From assembly GCF_030505195.1 (NCBI RefSeq), contig NZ_CP129672.1, positions 2,328,501 to 2,392,500 on the forward strand: 64,000 nucleotides of DNA, read 5' to 3'. The stretch is from Comamonas testosteroni (GTDB taxonomy: Bacteria; Pseudomonadota; Gammaproteobacteria; Burkholderiales; Burkholderiaceae_C). Below the pieces are notes generated by a model that worked only from the letters and a program-made list of their open reading frames with translations, had not been told where the DNA came from and searched no databases. Numbering within the stretch: the first letter of the stretch is position 1; each line of letters opens with the position of its first letter. The position numbers were made by a program, and so were the translations under genes. This document shows positions 1-8,097 of this stretch, one piece after another.

Positions 1-2489
1 GTGGCCGCCACGATGGGGTCGCAGCCGATGACCAGATCGGCCTTGGCCATGTCCACCTTGGTGGTGTAGATGGCATCGGCGCGGTTGGCGATCTGGATAT
101 GGCTCCAGGTGGAGCCGCCTTTTTGCGCCAGACCGGCCGCATCCTGCGTAACCACGCCCTTGCCTTCCAGGTGTGCGGCCATGCCCAGCAGCGAACCGAT
201 GGTGATCACGCCCGTGCCGCCGACACCGGCCACCACGATGCCCCAGGCCTGCTCGGCCACGGGCACGATGGGCTCGGGAATATTGGGCAGGGCTTCCAGG
301 CTGCCCTTCTTGTCCTGCTTGGGCTTCTTGAGCTGACCGCCCTCGACGGTGACGAAGCTGGGGCAGAAGCCCTTGACGCAGGAATAGTCCTTGTTGCAGC
401 TGTTCTGGTTGATGCGGCGCTTGCGGCCGAACTCGGTCTCCACGGGCTCCACCGACAGGCAGTTGGACTGCACCGAGCAATCGCCACAGCCCTCGCAGAC
501 CAGCTCGTTGATGACCACGGTCTTGTCGGGCGTGGATAGCAGGCCGCGTTTGCGGCGGCGGCGCTTTTCGGTGGCACAGGTCTGGTCGTAGATGATGGCC
601 GTGCAGCCCGTGAGCTCGCGGAACTGGCGCTGGATCGCATCGAGCTCGTCGCGGTGGTGCACGGTCACGCCCTCGCCCAGCTTCACGCCATCGTATTTCT
701 CGGGCTCGTCGGTGACGATGACCAGCTTGCGCACGCCTTCGGAGAGCAGGCTGTTCATGATCTGCAGCACCGAATGGCCTTCGGGCCGCTCGCCCACGCG
801 CTGGCCGCCCGTCATGGCCACGGCGTCGTTGTAGAGCACCTTGTAGGTGATGTTGGTGCCGGCCGCGATGCTCTGGCGAATAGCCAGCAGCCCGCTGTGG
901 AAATAGGTGCCGTCACCCAGATTGGCGAAGACATGGGCTTCCTTGGTGAAGGGCGCCTGTCCCACCCAGGTCACGCCCTCGCCGCCCATCTGCGTGAAGG
1001 TGCTGGTGCGACGGTCGGGCATCCAGGTGGTCATGTAGTGGCAGCCGATGCCGGCCACGGCGCGCGAGCCTTCGGGCACGCGTGTCGAGGTGTTGTGCGG
1101 GCAGCCGCTGCAAAACCAGGGCGTGCGATCGCCCGTGGAGACTTCCTTGGCCGCCTTGATCGCCGCTTCGCGGGCGTCGAGCACGGCCAGACGCTGCTGC
1201 ATGCGCGTTTGCACATGCTCGGGCACGCCCAGCTTCTTCAGGCGCTGGGCAATGGCGCGCGCAATGATGGCGGGGGTCAGATCGGCCGTGGGGCGCAGCA
1301 GCCAGTCGGTGCTGGGGTTGGGCAGCGACCATTCGCCGCCATGCTCGTCGCTGAACTTGCCCACCACATTGGGGCGCACGTCGTCGCGCCAGTTGTAGAG
1401 CTCTTCCTTGATCTGGTATTCGATGACCTGGCGCTTTTCCTCGACCACCAGAATCTCCTGCAGGCCGCGCGCGAAATCGCGCGTGATGGTGGCCTCCAGC
1501 GGCCAGACCACATTCACCTTGTGCAGCCTGATGCCCAGCTGGTGGCAGGTGTCCTCGTCCAGCCCCAGATCGGCCATGGCCTGGCGCGTGTCGTTATAGG
1601 CCTTGCCGCTGGCGATGATGCCGAAGCGGTCGCTCGGTCCCTCGATCACGTTGTGGTTGAGCTTGTTGGCGCGCACATAGGCCAGGGCCGCATACCACTT
1701 GTAGTTCATCAGCCGCGCTTCCTGCTCCAGCGGCGGATCGGGCCAGCGGATATGCAGGCCGCCGTCGGGCATCTGAAAGTCTTCGGGCAGGATGATGTTG
1801 ACGCGATCCGGGTCCACCAGGACCGAGGAGGAGGACTCCACCACCTCCTGGATCGTCTTCATGCCCGACCACAGGCCCGAGAAGCGGCTCATGGCAAAGG
1901 CATGCAGGCCCATGTCCAGGATGTCCTGCACATTGCTGGGGAAGAACACCGGCGTACCGCAGGCCTTGAAGATGTGGTCGCTCTGGTGCGCGGCCGTGGA
2001 GGACTTGCTGATGTGGTCGTCGCCCGCGATCGCAATCACGCCGCCATGCTTTGCCGTGCCCGCCATATTGGCGTGCTTGAACACGTCGGAGCAGCGGTCC
2101 ACGCCAGGCCCCTTGCCATACCAGATGCCGAAGACACCGTCGAACTTCTTGGTTTCGGGATAGAGATCGAGCTGCTGCGTGCCCCAGACGGCCGTGGCGC
2201 CCAGCTCTTCGTTCACGCCGGGCTGAAAGACGATGTGATTCGCCTCCATATGCTTTTTGGCGGCCCACAGCGACTGGTCGTAAGTGCCCAGGGGCGAGCC
2301 GCGATAGCCGCTGATGAAGCCGGCGGTATTGAGTCCGGCCTGCGCATCGCGCAGCCGCTGCAGCATGGGCAGTCGGACCAGGGCCTGCACGCCGCTCATA
2401 AAGGCGCGGCCGCGGGCCAGGGAATATTTGTCGTCCAGAGTCACAGACTCCAGGGCACGACGGACTTCATCGGGCAAAGGGGCATTCAT
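1..2489 (-). CDS. Indolepyruvate ferredoxin oxidoreductase, fused alpha-gamma form (3' end beyond window)
   Basis: Oxidatively decarboxylates aryl-pyruvates such as indolepyruvate to aryl-acetyl-CoA, passing electrons to ferredoxin, in cytoplasmic aromatic amino acid breakdown. The visible 829 residues begin MNAPLPDEVRRALESV. A thiamine-diphosphate type stretch (NLGDGTYFHSG) lies near residue 524. A four-cysteine iron-sulfur motif CEGCGDC starts at residue 665. The beginning of the gamma domain, GVGGTG, is near residue 755, so both subunits are on one chain as in the roughly 1,150-residue proteobacterial form. The start is fixed by a GGAGAC ribosome site just upstream of ATG at 2489. The missing part should be the rest of the gamma domain. 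It is divergent from an Lrp/AsnC regulator, a likely controller. The longest plus-strand ORF here is an antisense shadow. Confidence 0.93.
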   Translation of the reverse strand, partial: MNAPLPDEVRRALESVTLDDKYSLARGRAFMSGVQALVRLPMLQRLRDAQAGLNTAGFISGYRGSPLGTYDQSLWAAKKHMEANHIVFQPGVNEELGATAVWGTQQLDLYPETKKFDGVFGIWYGKGPGVDRCSDVFKHANMAGTAKHGGVIAIAGDDHISKSSTAAHQSDHIFKACGTPVFFPSNVQDILDMGLHAFAMSRFSGLWSGMKTIQEVVESSSSVLVDPDRVNIILPEDFQMPDGGLHIRWPDPPLEQEARLMNYKWYAALAYVRANKLNHNVIEGPSDRFGIIASGKAYNDTRQAMADLGLDEDTCHQLGIRLHKVNVVWPLEATITRDFARGLQEILVVEEKRQVIEYQIKEELYNWRDDVRPNVVGKFSDEHGGEWSLPNPSTDWLLRPTADLTPAIIARAIAQRLKKLGVPEHVQTRMQQRLAVLDAREAAIKAAKEVSTGDRTPWFCSGCPHNTSTRVPEGSRAVAGIGCHYMTTWMPDRRTSTFTQMGGEGVTWVGQAPFTKEAHVFANLGDGTYFHSGLLAIRQSIAAGTNITYKVLYNDAVAMTGGQRVGERPEGHSVLQIMNSLLSEGVRKLVIVTDEPEKYDGVKLGEGVTVHHRDELDAIQRQFRELTGCTAIIYDQTCATEKRRRRKRGLLSTPDKTVVINELVCEGCGDCSVQSNCLSVEPVETEFGRKRRINQNSCNKDYSCVKGFCPSFVTVEGGQLKKPKQDKKGSLEALPNIPEPIVPVAEQAWGIVVAGVGGTGVITIGSLLGMAAHLEGKGVVTQDAAGLAQKGGSTWSHIQIANRADAIYTTKVDMAKADLVIGCDPIVAA

Positions 2490-2687
2490 GGCTTGTCTCC
2501 ATGTGGGTGACCACCCGTGGCAGCTGTTGGCTACCAGAGCAGCATATTGCTTTGGGCATTCCTGCGCCAGAGGCATGGAACGCGGGTTGTTTGACCAAAG
2601 TTTACGGAAAACGCCCTGAATAGAGCTTTCTTTTTATTGCCGGGATTAACCTAGTTTTTGAAAGAATCTTGCTGTAAATTTCGAATC

Positions 2688-3170
2688 ATGAATCAACTTG
2701 ATCGCTTCGACTGGGCCATCCTGAACGAGCTCCAAATGGACGGCCGCCTCACCAATGCCGAGCTGGCCCAACGCGTAGGTCTGTCCGCCGCGCCCTGCTG
2801 GCGGCGCGTGCGCGCCCTGGAGGAGTCGGGCTATATCACCGGCTATCACGCCACGCTGGACCGCCACAAGCTGGGCCTGGGCGTGCTGGCCTTTGTGCGC
2901 GTGGATGCCGCACAGAACACGGCCGACATCACGCTGCGCATGGAGGAAGCGATTCGCCTGCTGCCCGAGGTCACCTCCTGCCACTACATCAGCGGCGCGG
3001 GCACCTTCGAGCTGCAGGTCGTGGCCCGGGATCTGGAGAGCTTTTCCGGCTTTGTGCGCAATGTGCTGCTGCGCCTGCCCAACGTCAAAGACGTGCACAC
3101 GATTTTCTCGCTGGGCGAAGTGAAGTCCAGCAGCGCGCTGCCGCTGCCCAGCACGCTGACGCACGCCTGA
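2688..3170 (+). CDS. Lrp/AsnC family transcriptional regulator
   Basis: A 160-residue DNA-binding regulator of the feast/famine family. An N-terminal winged helix-turn-helix (roughly residues 5-60; LTNAELAQRVGLS followed by CWRRVRALEESGYI) is followed by a RAM ligand-binding domain with the conserved segment SGAGTFELQVVARD. Members sense amino acids or related acids and act on neighbouring genes. It stands back to back with the indolepyruvate oxidoreductase across about 200 bp, which suggests control of that gene by an aromatic or branched amino acid; this is inference from context. The ATG at 2688 begins MNQLDRFDWAIL, matching the family N-terminus; a TTG ten codons upstream is less likely. 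Confidence 0.93.
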   Translation: MNQLDRFDWAILNELQMDGRLTNAELAQRVGLSAAPCWRRVRALEESGYITGYHATLDRHKLGLGVLAFVRVDAAQNTADITLRMEEAIRLLPEVTSCHYISGAGTFELQVVARDLESFSGFVRNVLLRLPNVKDVHTIFSLGEVKSSSALPLPSTLTHA

Positions 3171-3402
3171 GTGCCGCCTGAGTGCCGCCCGCTCCAGGCC
3201 GGCATCCTTCAAAAGTGAAGCATGTACCGCTTTATTCATAAGCGATACAGACTCAATCTATATTGAAATCATTATTGAACAAGCGCCATAAGCTCACATA
3301 TAGATAGCATCCAGTGCATGACCAGCACTGAGCGCCGGGCCGGGCAGGTTTGAGAAACTACGTATTTGTCAGCACAACTTTCCTGCGACAGAATCGTGCA
3401 CC

Positions 3403-5112
3403 ATGGCCCACGATGATTCCGCAGCACGCGCTTCCCACCCCCCAAACATTTCAGAATCCGGCCAGGTCCCAGCAGGCAAGCTGCTGGAAGATCCCTCGGC
3501 CATGCATGACGGCGGCGCGCCGCCTGCCGCGGCCCCGGGCGTCTGGACACCACTGGCCACCCCCACCTTCCGCATGCTGTGGATGATCTGGATGACGGCC
3601 AATATCTGCATGTGGATGAACGATGTGGCGGCCGCCTGGCTGATGACATCGCTGACCACCTCGCCCGTGCTGGTGGCGCTGGTGCAATCGGCCTCCACCT
3701 TGCCGGTGCTGCTGCTGGCCCTGCCCAGCGGCGCGCTGGCCGACATTCTGGACCGGCGCCGCTATTTCATCGTCACCCAGTTCTGGGTCGCCGCCGTGGC
3801 GCTGCTGCTGTGCCTGGCCGTGCTCTCGGGCCAGCTGACGCCCTATCTGCTGCTGGCCCTGGTGTTTGCCAACGGCATCGGATTGGCCATGCGCTGGCCG
3901 GTGTTCTCGGCGCTGATCCCCGAGCTGGTGCCCAAGCACCACCTGCCCTTTGCCATGGCGCTCAACGGCGTGGCCATGAATGCCTCGCGCATCATCGGCC
4001 CACTGGTGGCGGGCGCCCTGATTGCCAGCCTGGGCAGCGCCTGGGTGTTCGTGCTCAACGCAGCTCTGTCCATCGTCTCGGGCTTTGTGCTGCTGCGCTG
4101 GAAGCGCCAGCAGCCTGCCAACCCGCTGGGCCGCGAGCGCCTGGGCTCGGCCATGCGGGTGGGTCTGCAGTTCATCCAGGAGTCGCCGCGCATGCATGCC
4201 GTGCTGCTGCGCACCGTCTGCTACTTTCTGCAGGCCGCCGCCATCATGGCGCTGCTGCCGCTGACGGCCCAGCGCCTGGACCACGGCACGGCCAGCAGCG
4301 GCAGCGCCGGCACCTTCACGCTGCTGCTGGCGTCCATGGGCGCGGGCGCCATCCTGGGCGCCATGCTGCTGCCGCGCATACGCCAGATGATGTCGGGCGA
4401 GCGCACGGTGCTGGCCGGTGTGGCCGCGCAGAGCCTGGCCACGCTGACCGTGGCCTTCGCCCCCCATATCGCCGTGGCCGTGCCGGGCATGATGCTCTCG
4501 GGCATGGCCCTGCTGGCCACGGCCAACACGCTGGGCGTGGCCGCGCAGATGGCCCTGCCCAACTGGGTGCGGGCACGCGGCATGTCCATCTACCAGATGT
4601 CCATCATGGGCAGCACGGCGATTGGTGCCGCCATCTGGGGCAAGGTCGCCAGCCTGGGCTCGGTGCAGATCAGCATGGCCGTGGCCGCCGTCAGCGGGCT
4701 GACGGCCCTGCTGATCGTGCAGCGCCTGAACCCGGACCGCGACATCGAGGAAGACCTCAGCCCGTCGCGCGCCTTCACGCCGCCGACGGCCGCGCTGCCG
4801 CCCGAAGCCGGCCGCGTGGTGGTGACCATCGAGTACCTGATCGATCCGGCCAGGGCCGGCGCCTTCCGCGATCTGATGCAGCTGAGCCGGCGCAGCCGCC
4901 TGCGCCAGGGCGCGCTGTCCTGGAGCCTGCTGCACAGCATGAGCCATCCCGAGCGCTTCGTGGAGCAGATCACCGACGAGTCCTGGACCGAGCACCTGCG
5001 CCGCTTCGAGCGCGTGACGACCGCCGATGTGGCGCTGCGCGACCGCAAGCTGAGCTTTCACAAGGGCAAGGAGCCGCCCGTGGTGCAGCGCTACTTCACC
5101 GACGCTCTCTAA
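3403..5112 (+). CDS. MFS transporter of the MFS_3 (EntS-like) family with C-terminal soluble domain
   Basis: A 569-residue inner-membrane exporter. After a 45-residue polar N-terminus, the region from about residue 50 to 450 holds 10-12 hydrophobic helices, with the loop motif DILDRRRYF near residue 125 typical of MFS helix 2-3 loops. The last 110 residues (VVVTIEYLIDPARAG onward) form a soluble ferredoxin-like tail found in the MFS_3 'transmembrane secretion effector' group, whose best-known member exports enterobactin. The substrate is unknown here and no siderophore genes are nearby. It is convergent with mltA; the gap holds a repeat-like inverted sequence. Confidence 0.88.
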   Translation: MAHDDSAARASHPPNISESGQVPAGKLLEDPSAMHDGGAPPAAAPGVWTPLATPTFRMLWMIWMTANICMWMNDVAAAWLMTSLTTSPVLVALVQSASTLPVLLLALPSGALADILDRRRYFIVTQFWVAAVALLLCLAVLSGQLTPYLLLALVFANGIGLAMRWPVFSALIPELVPKHHLPFAMALNGVAMNASRIIGPLVAGALIASLGSAWVFVLNAALSIVSGFVLLRWKRQQPANPLGRERLGSAMRVGLQFIQESPRMHAVLLRTVCYFLQAAAIMALLPLTAQRLDHGTASSGSAGTFTLLLASMGAGAILGAMLLPRIRQMMSGERTVLAGVAAQSLATLTVAFAPHIAVAVPGMMLSGMALLATANTLGVAAQMALPNWVRARGMSIYQMSIMGSTAIGAAIWGKVASLGSVQISMAVAAVSGLTALLIVQRLNPDRDIEEDLSPSRAFTPPTAALPPEAGRVVVTIEYLIDPARAGAFRDLMQLSRRSRLRQGALSWSLLHSMSHPERFVEQITDESWTEHLRRFERVTTADVALRDRKLSFHKGKEPPVVQRYFTDAL

Positions 5113-5116
5113 AAGA

Positions 5117-5194
5117 GAGCTGCTAGCGCTTTCAGTGCAAGGATTTCAGATAGTTATCCATTGAAATCCATTGACTGACAAGCGCTTGCAGCTC
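5117..5194. repeat. Inverted repeat between convergent genes (degenerate AGCGCT-type intergenic repeat)
   Basis: Arms GAGCTGCTAGCGCT (5117-5130) and AGCGCTTGCAGCTC (5181-5194) are reverse complements at 13 of 14 positions, separated by 50 bp and followed by CTGTTTTTTG. It fills the gap between the MFS gene and mltA. It resembles partial copies elsewhere in the window (around 25520-25565, 36103-36146, 46490-46580 and 54226-54262). It may double as a transcription terminator. Confidence 0.5.
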
Positions 5195-5206
5195 CTGTTT
5201 TTTGCA

Positions 5207-6382
5207 TCAGCGCAGATGCGGCGCCGATCCGGCCAGGGCCTTGGGCCAGAAGGCCCAGAGCTTGAGCGGCTGCTTGATGCGGCCCGCCACATCGCCGGCC
5301 TCGGCCCCCCAGCCCATGAAATAGTCGGCGCGCACGGCGCCCAGAATGGCGCTGCCCGTATCCTGCGCAAACACCAGGCGGTTGAGCGAGACGGTGGGGC
5401 CGGGCGTGGACAGCCAGACCGGCGTGCCGTAGGGGATGCTGTTGCGGTCCACGGCAATGGAGCGGCCCGGCGTCAGCGCCACGCCCTGCGCGCCCTTGGG
5501 GCCGAACTGGGCATCGAAGTCATTGAGCGCCTCCTCGCGGAAGAACACATAGCGCGGATTGCTCCACAGCATCTCGTTGACCCGCGACGGATTGGCGGCA
5601 ATCCAGGCGCTGATGCCGGGCCAGGTGGCGTCGCGCACCAGGTTCTGGTCGAGCAGCCAGCGGCCCACGCTCTTGTAGGGCTGATCGTTGGTGCCGGCAT
5701 AGGCCACGCGGATCATGCGCTGGCGACCGTCGGCCTCGGTAAGCATCAGCCGGCCCGAGCCCTGGATATGCAGCACCAGCATGTCCACCGGGTCGCGCAG
5801 CCAGGCAATGGCACGGCCGGCCAGCGCGGCCTGCGCCTCGGGGTTGGTGTCGATCTGCTGGCGCGTGAACCAGGGCTTGCGCTTGCCAAAGCCCTGCGGG
5901 ACCTGATAGATGGGCACATTGAAGCCGTTGCCCTGCACCCGGCGCGCCTCGTACAGGGGCTCGTAATAGGCGGTCAGCATGCCGTCGGGGCTGCCCGTGG
6001 TCGCTTCGATGCGATAGGGCTGCAGCGTGTTCATCATCCAGCTGCGCTGCTCGTCTTCCGAGGCAATGCTCAGGCGGCGCACCTCGCCGCACAGATTCGC
6101 AAACACGGTGCTGGGACGCTCGCAGTTCTTGATCCAGGCATTCCAGGCCTCGTTCAGAGAATCCTGGGGTACGCCGGGCAGCTCGCCCCAGTCCACCGCC
6201 ACCCAGCGGCTTTTAGTCGGTACATTGGCGGTGAACGGCGGCTTGGCTGCGGAAGCCGGCCCGCCATGCGGAGCCATCTCTGGCACCGGTGCCGGGTCGT
6301 TTTGCTGCTTGGTGGTGGTGCATGCCACCAGGGTTCCTACAATCAGCGCCAGTGAAGCTCGGCGCAGGAGATGGAAATTCAT
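5207..6382 (-). CDS. mltA: Membrane-bound lytic murein transglycosylase A (MltA), lipoprotein
   Basis: Cleaves peptidoglycan glycan strands to 1,6-anhydro products at the outer membrane. The 391-residue protein starts with a lipoprotein signal ending LVAC (Cys21). The MltA barrel domain (about residues 120-280) includes the motif DGMLTAYYEP. The C-terminal 3D domain carries AQDTGSAILGAVRADYFMG, where conserved aspartates form the active site. The chosen ATG at 6382 gives the canonical short lipoprotein signal; upstream in-frame starts would add about 40 non-homologous residues. No strong ribosome site precedes it. Its first two coding bases overlap those of a divergent small gene. Confidence 0.93.
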   Translation of the reverse strand: MNFHLLRRASLALIVGTLVACTTTKQQNDPAPVPEMAPHGGPASAAKPPFTANVPTKSRWVAVDWGELPGVPQDSLNEAWNAWIKNCERPSTVFANLCGEVRRLSIASEDEQRSWMMNTLQPYRIEATTGSPDGMLTAYYEPLYEARRVQGNGFNVPIYQVPQGFGKRKPWFTRQQIDTNPEAQAALAGRAIAWLRDPVDMLVLHIQGSGRLMLTEADGRQRMIRVAYAGTNDQPYKSVGRWLLDQNLVRDATWPGISAWIAANPSRVNEMLWSNPRYVFFREEALNDFDAQFGPKGAQGVALTPGRSIAVDRNSIPYGTPVWLSTPGPTVSLNRLVFAQDTGSAILGAVRADYFMGWGAEAGDVAGRIKQPLKLWAFWPKALAGSAPHLR

Positions 6383-6551
6383 GGGTCTGATTTTGCTTGA
6401 AGCACTGCTGGCATTGGCCATTTTGGTCGCTATTGTGTGGTGGACCATGTTCTCGGGTCGAAAAAAGGGTGAGTTGCCGGCCCCGGTCGAGCCGGCGCCG
6501 CACAAAGAAGTGCTTGCAGACCCCGAACAAGATCGCTCTAATCGAGCTTAG
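6381..6551 (+). CDS. Small single-pass membrane protein (56 aa), function unknown
   Basis: A short ORF beginning MGLILLEALLALAILV. Its first half is one hydrophobic helix (residues 1-22), followed by a basic stretch (SGRKKG) and a proline- and acid-rich tail (PAPVEPAPHK), so it looks like a single-pass membrane peptide with a cytoplasmic tail. It is supported by a strong ribosome site, AGGAGA at 6366-6371, nine bases before its ATG. That ATG overlaps the divergent mltA start by two bases. I recognise no family. The alternative is a chance ORF, but site, spacing and composition favour translation. Confidence 0.62.
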   Translation: MGLILLEALLALAILVAIVWWTMFSGRKKGELPAPVEPAPHKEVLADPEQDRSNRA

Positions 6552-6735
6552 CCCATGGCGCTGCAGCCACTGCAGCGCGGGCCGGATGTGACAATCTTTT
6601 GCATCAGAAACCGCTCGCTGGCCCACGTCCTACTTTTTTTGCCTTCTCTTGGCAGTACGCTCGTGGCCTTGCAGCTTTTACGCGAAGCTGGTTTGCAAGA
6701 CCCTCCGGGTCGTTTATCAAACTAAGGAGTTTTCT

Positions 6736-7395
6736 ATGCGCAAACAAATGGCTGTGACGGCCGCTCTGGCCTCTGCATTGTTGATCACCGGCTGCGCCAA
6801 TACCGGCGGCATGTCGGACACCACGCGTCGTACTGCCACCGGTGCAGGCGTGGGCGCGCTGGGCGGCGCTGCCATCGGAGCCATTGCTGGCGGCCATGCC
6901 GGCAAGGGTGCACTGATCGGTGCCGGTGTCGGCGCCCTGGGCTCCTATATCTGGTCGCAGAACCTCGAGAAGCAAAAGCGTGAAATGGAAGCCGCGACCC
7001 AGGGCACAGGCGTGGGCGTGACACAGACTGCGGACAACCAGCTCAAGCTGGACATCCCCAGCGACATTTCCTTTGACACCGGCCGCGCCGACATCAAGGG
7101 CAACTTCGCCCCCATCCTCGATCGCTTTGCCGAAGGTCTGCGCAACAACCCCAACGCAGAAGTGCGCATCATCGGTCACACCGACAGCACAGGCTCCGAT
7201 GCCATCAACAACCCTCTGTCGCTGCAGCGCGCCGAGAGCACCCGCAACTATCTGACATCGCGCGGCGTCAACGGCGCCCGCATCCAGGTGCAGGGCATGG
7301 GCTCGCACCAGCCCGTGGCCTCCAATGCCACCAACGAAGGCCGTGCGCGCAACCGCCGCGTGGAAATCTTCGTGGGCGAACGTGCGCCTCAATAA
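6736..7395 (+). CDS. OmpA family lipoprotein with glycine-zipper region
   Basis: A 219-residue outer-membrane lipoprotein. The signal ends ITGC (Cys20). A glycine-zipper stretch follows (about residues 36-70, repeated GxGxG spacing), then an OmpA-like peptidoglycan-binding domain (about 105-215) with FDTGRADIKGNF, the HTDSTGS loop and the closing NRRVEIFV. It probably anchors the outer membrane to the cell wall, as YfiB- or Pal-like proteins do. The start is decided by AAGGAG at 6724-6729 before ATG. It is monocistronic, with its own terminator at 7404-7450. Confidence 0.9.
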   Translation: MRKQMAVTAALASALLITGCANTGGMSDTTRRTATGAGVGALGGAAIGAIAGGHAGKGALIGAGVGALGSYIWSQNLEKQKREMEAATQGTGVGVTQTADNQLKLDIPSDISFDTGRADIKGNFAPILDRFAEGLRNNPNAEVRIIGHTDSTGSDAINNPLSLQRAESTRNYLTSRGVNGARIQVQGMGSHQPVASNATNEGRARNRRVEIFVGERAPQ

Positions 7396-7403
7396 GCCAG
7401 CGC

Positions 7404-7450
7404 GAGACCAGCAAAAAAGCCCCGCTTGGCGGGGCTTTTTTGCTGGTCTC
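7404..7450. terminator. Bidirectional terminator, perfect 22-bp inverted repeat
   Basis: Arms 7404-7425 and 7429-7450 are perfect reverse complements of 22 bp around a 3-nt loop. The GC core (GCCCCGC/GCGGGGC) is flanked by A6 and T6 runs, so it works as an intrinsic terminator on both strands, between the convergent lipoprotein and response-regulator genes. Confidence 0.93.
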
Positions 7451-7462
7451 GGAGGCTTTTAT

Positions 7463-8092
7463 TCAGGCGTTGCGCAGCAGATTGGCCAGCTCGACGGCCG
7501 ACTTGACCTGCATCTTGTCGAAGACCCGCGCGCGGTGCACTTCCACGGTGCGCACGCTGATGTCGAGCTGATCGGCGATCAGCTTGTTCGGTACGCCCTC
7601 GACGACCAGTTTCATCACGTCCTTTTCCCGATCGGTCAGCTCGTCCAAACGGCTGCGCACCTCTTCGCGCGCCTGCAAGGCGGCCAGATGCTCGGCAGAC
7701 AGCGCCAGAGCCTGCTCCACACGGTCCACCAGCGCGTTGTCGGAAAACGGTTTCTCGCAAAAGTCGAAGGCACCGCGCTTGACCGTATCCACGGCCGTGG
7801 GGACATCGGCATGTCCGGTCAGAAAGATCACGGGCATGGCCTCGATCTGGCCGCGCTCCAGCATGCGGTTGAACAGCGACAGGCCGCTCATGCCCGTCAT
7901 GCGCATATCGAGCAGCAGGCAACAGGGCCGGCGCGTCACGGGGGTGGTCTGCAGCACGGCCTGCTCGAATTCTTCGGCGTTGCGATAGCACTCGCTCAGC
8001 AATCGGCGCGAACGCAGCAGCCATGCCAATGCCTCTCGGACATCGGCATCGTCGTCCACAACGTAGACGGTAGCGTCGGTGACAGGTTCCAT
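7463..8092 (-). CDS. FixJ/NarL-type two-component response regulator
   Basis: A 209-residue DNA-binding response regulator. The receiver domain (about 8-125) has the acidic pocket VVDDD (13-15), the phosphoacceptor Asp62 in LLLDMRMTG and the conserved Lys in FCEKPFS. A LuxR-type helix-turn-helix follows (about 142-205, LTDREKDVMKLVVEG and SVRTVEVHRARVF). Its arrangement is that of FixJ. It begins five bases after the histidine kinase stop and is the last gene of a minus-strand operon, so the kinase is its partner. Targets are unknown. Confidence 0.93.
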   Translation of the reverse strand: MEPVTDATVYVVDDDADVREALAWLLRSRRLLSECYRNAEEFEQAVLQTTPVTRRPCCLLLDMRMTGMSGLSLFNRMLERGQIEAMPVIFLTGHADVPTAVDTVKRGAFDFCEKPFSDNALVDRVEQALALSAEHLAALQAREEVRSRLDELTDREKDVMKLVVEGVPNKLIADQLDISVRTVEVHRARVFDKMQVKSAVELANLLRNA

Positions 8093-8097
8093 GAAGC

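Noticed and set aside
654..2510. 618-codon plus-strand ORF over the indolepyruvate oxidoreductase
   Set aside because: The minus strand encodes an enzyme with intact cofactor motifs; the plus frame is its shadow.
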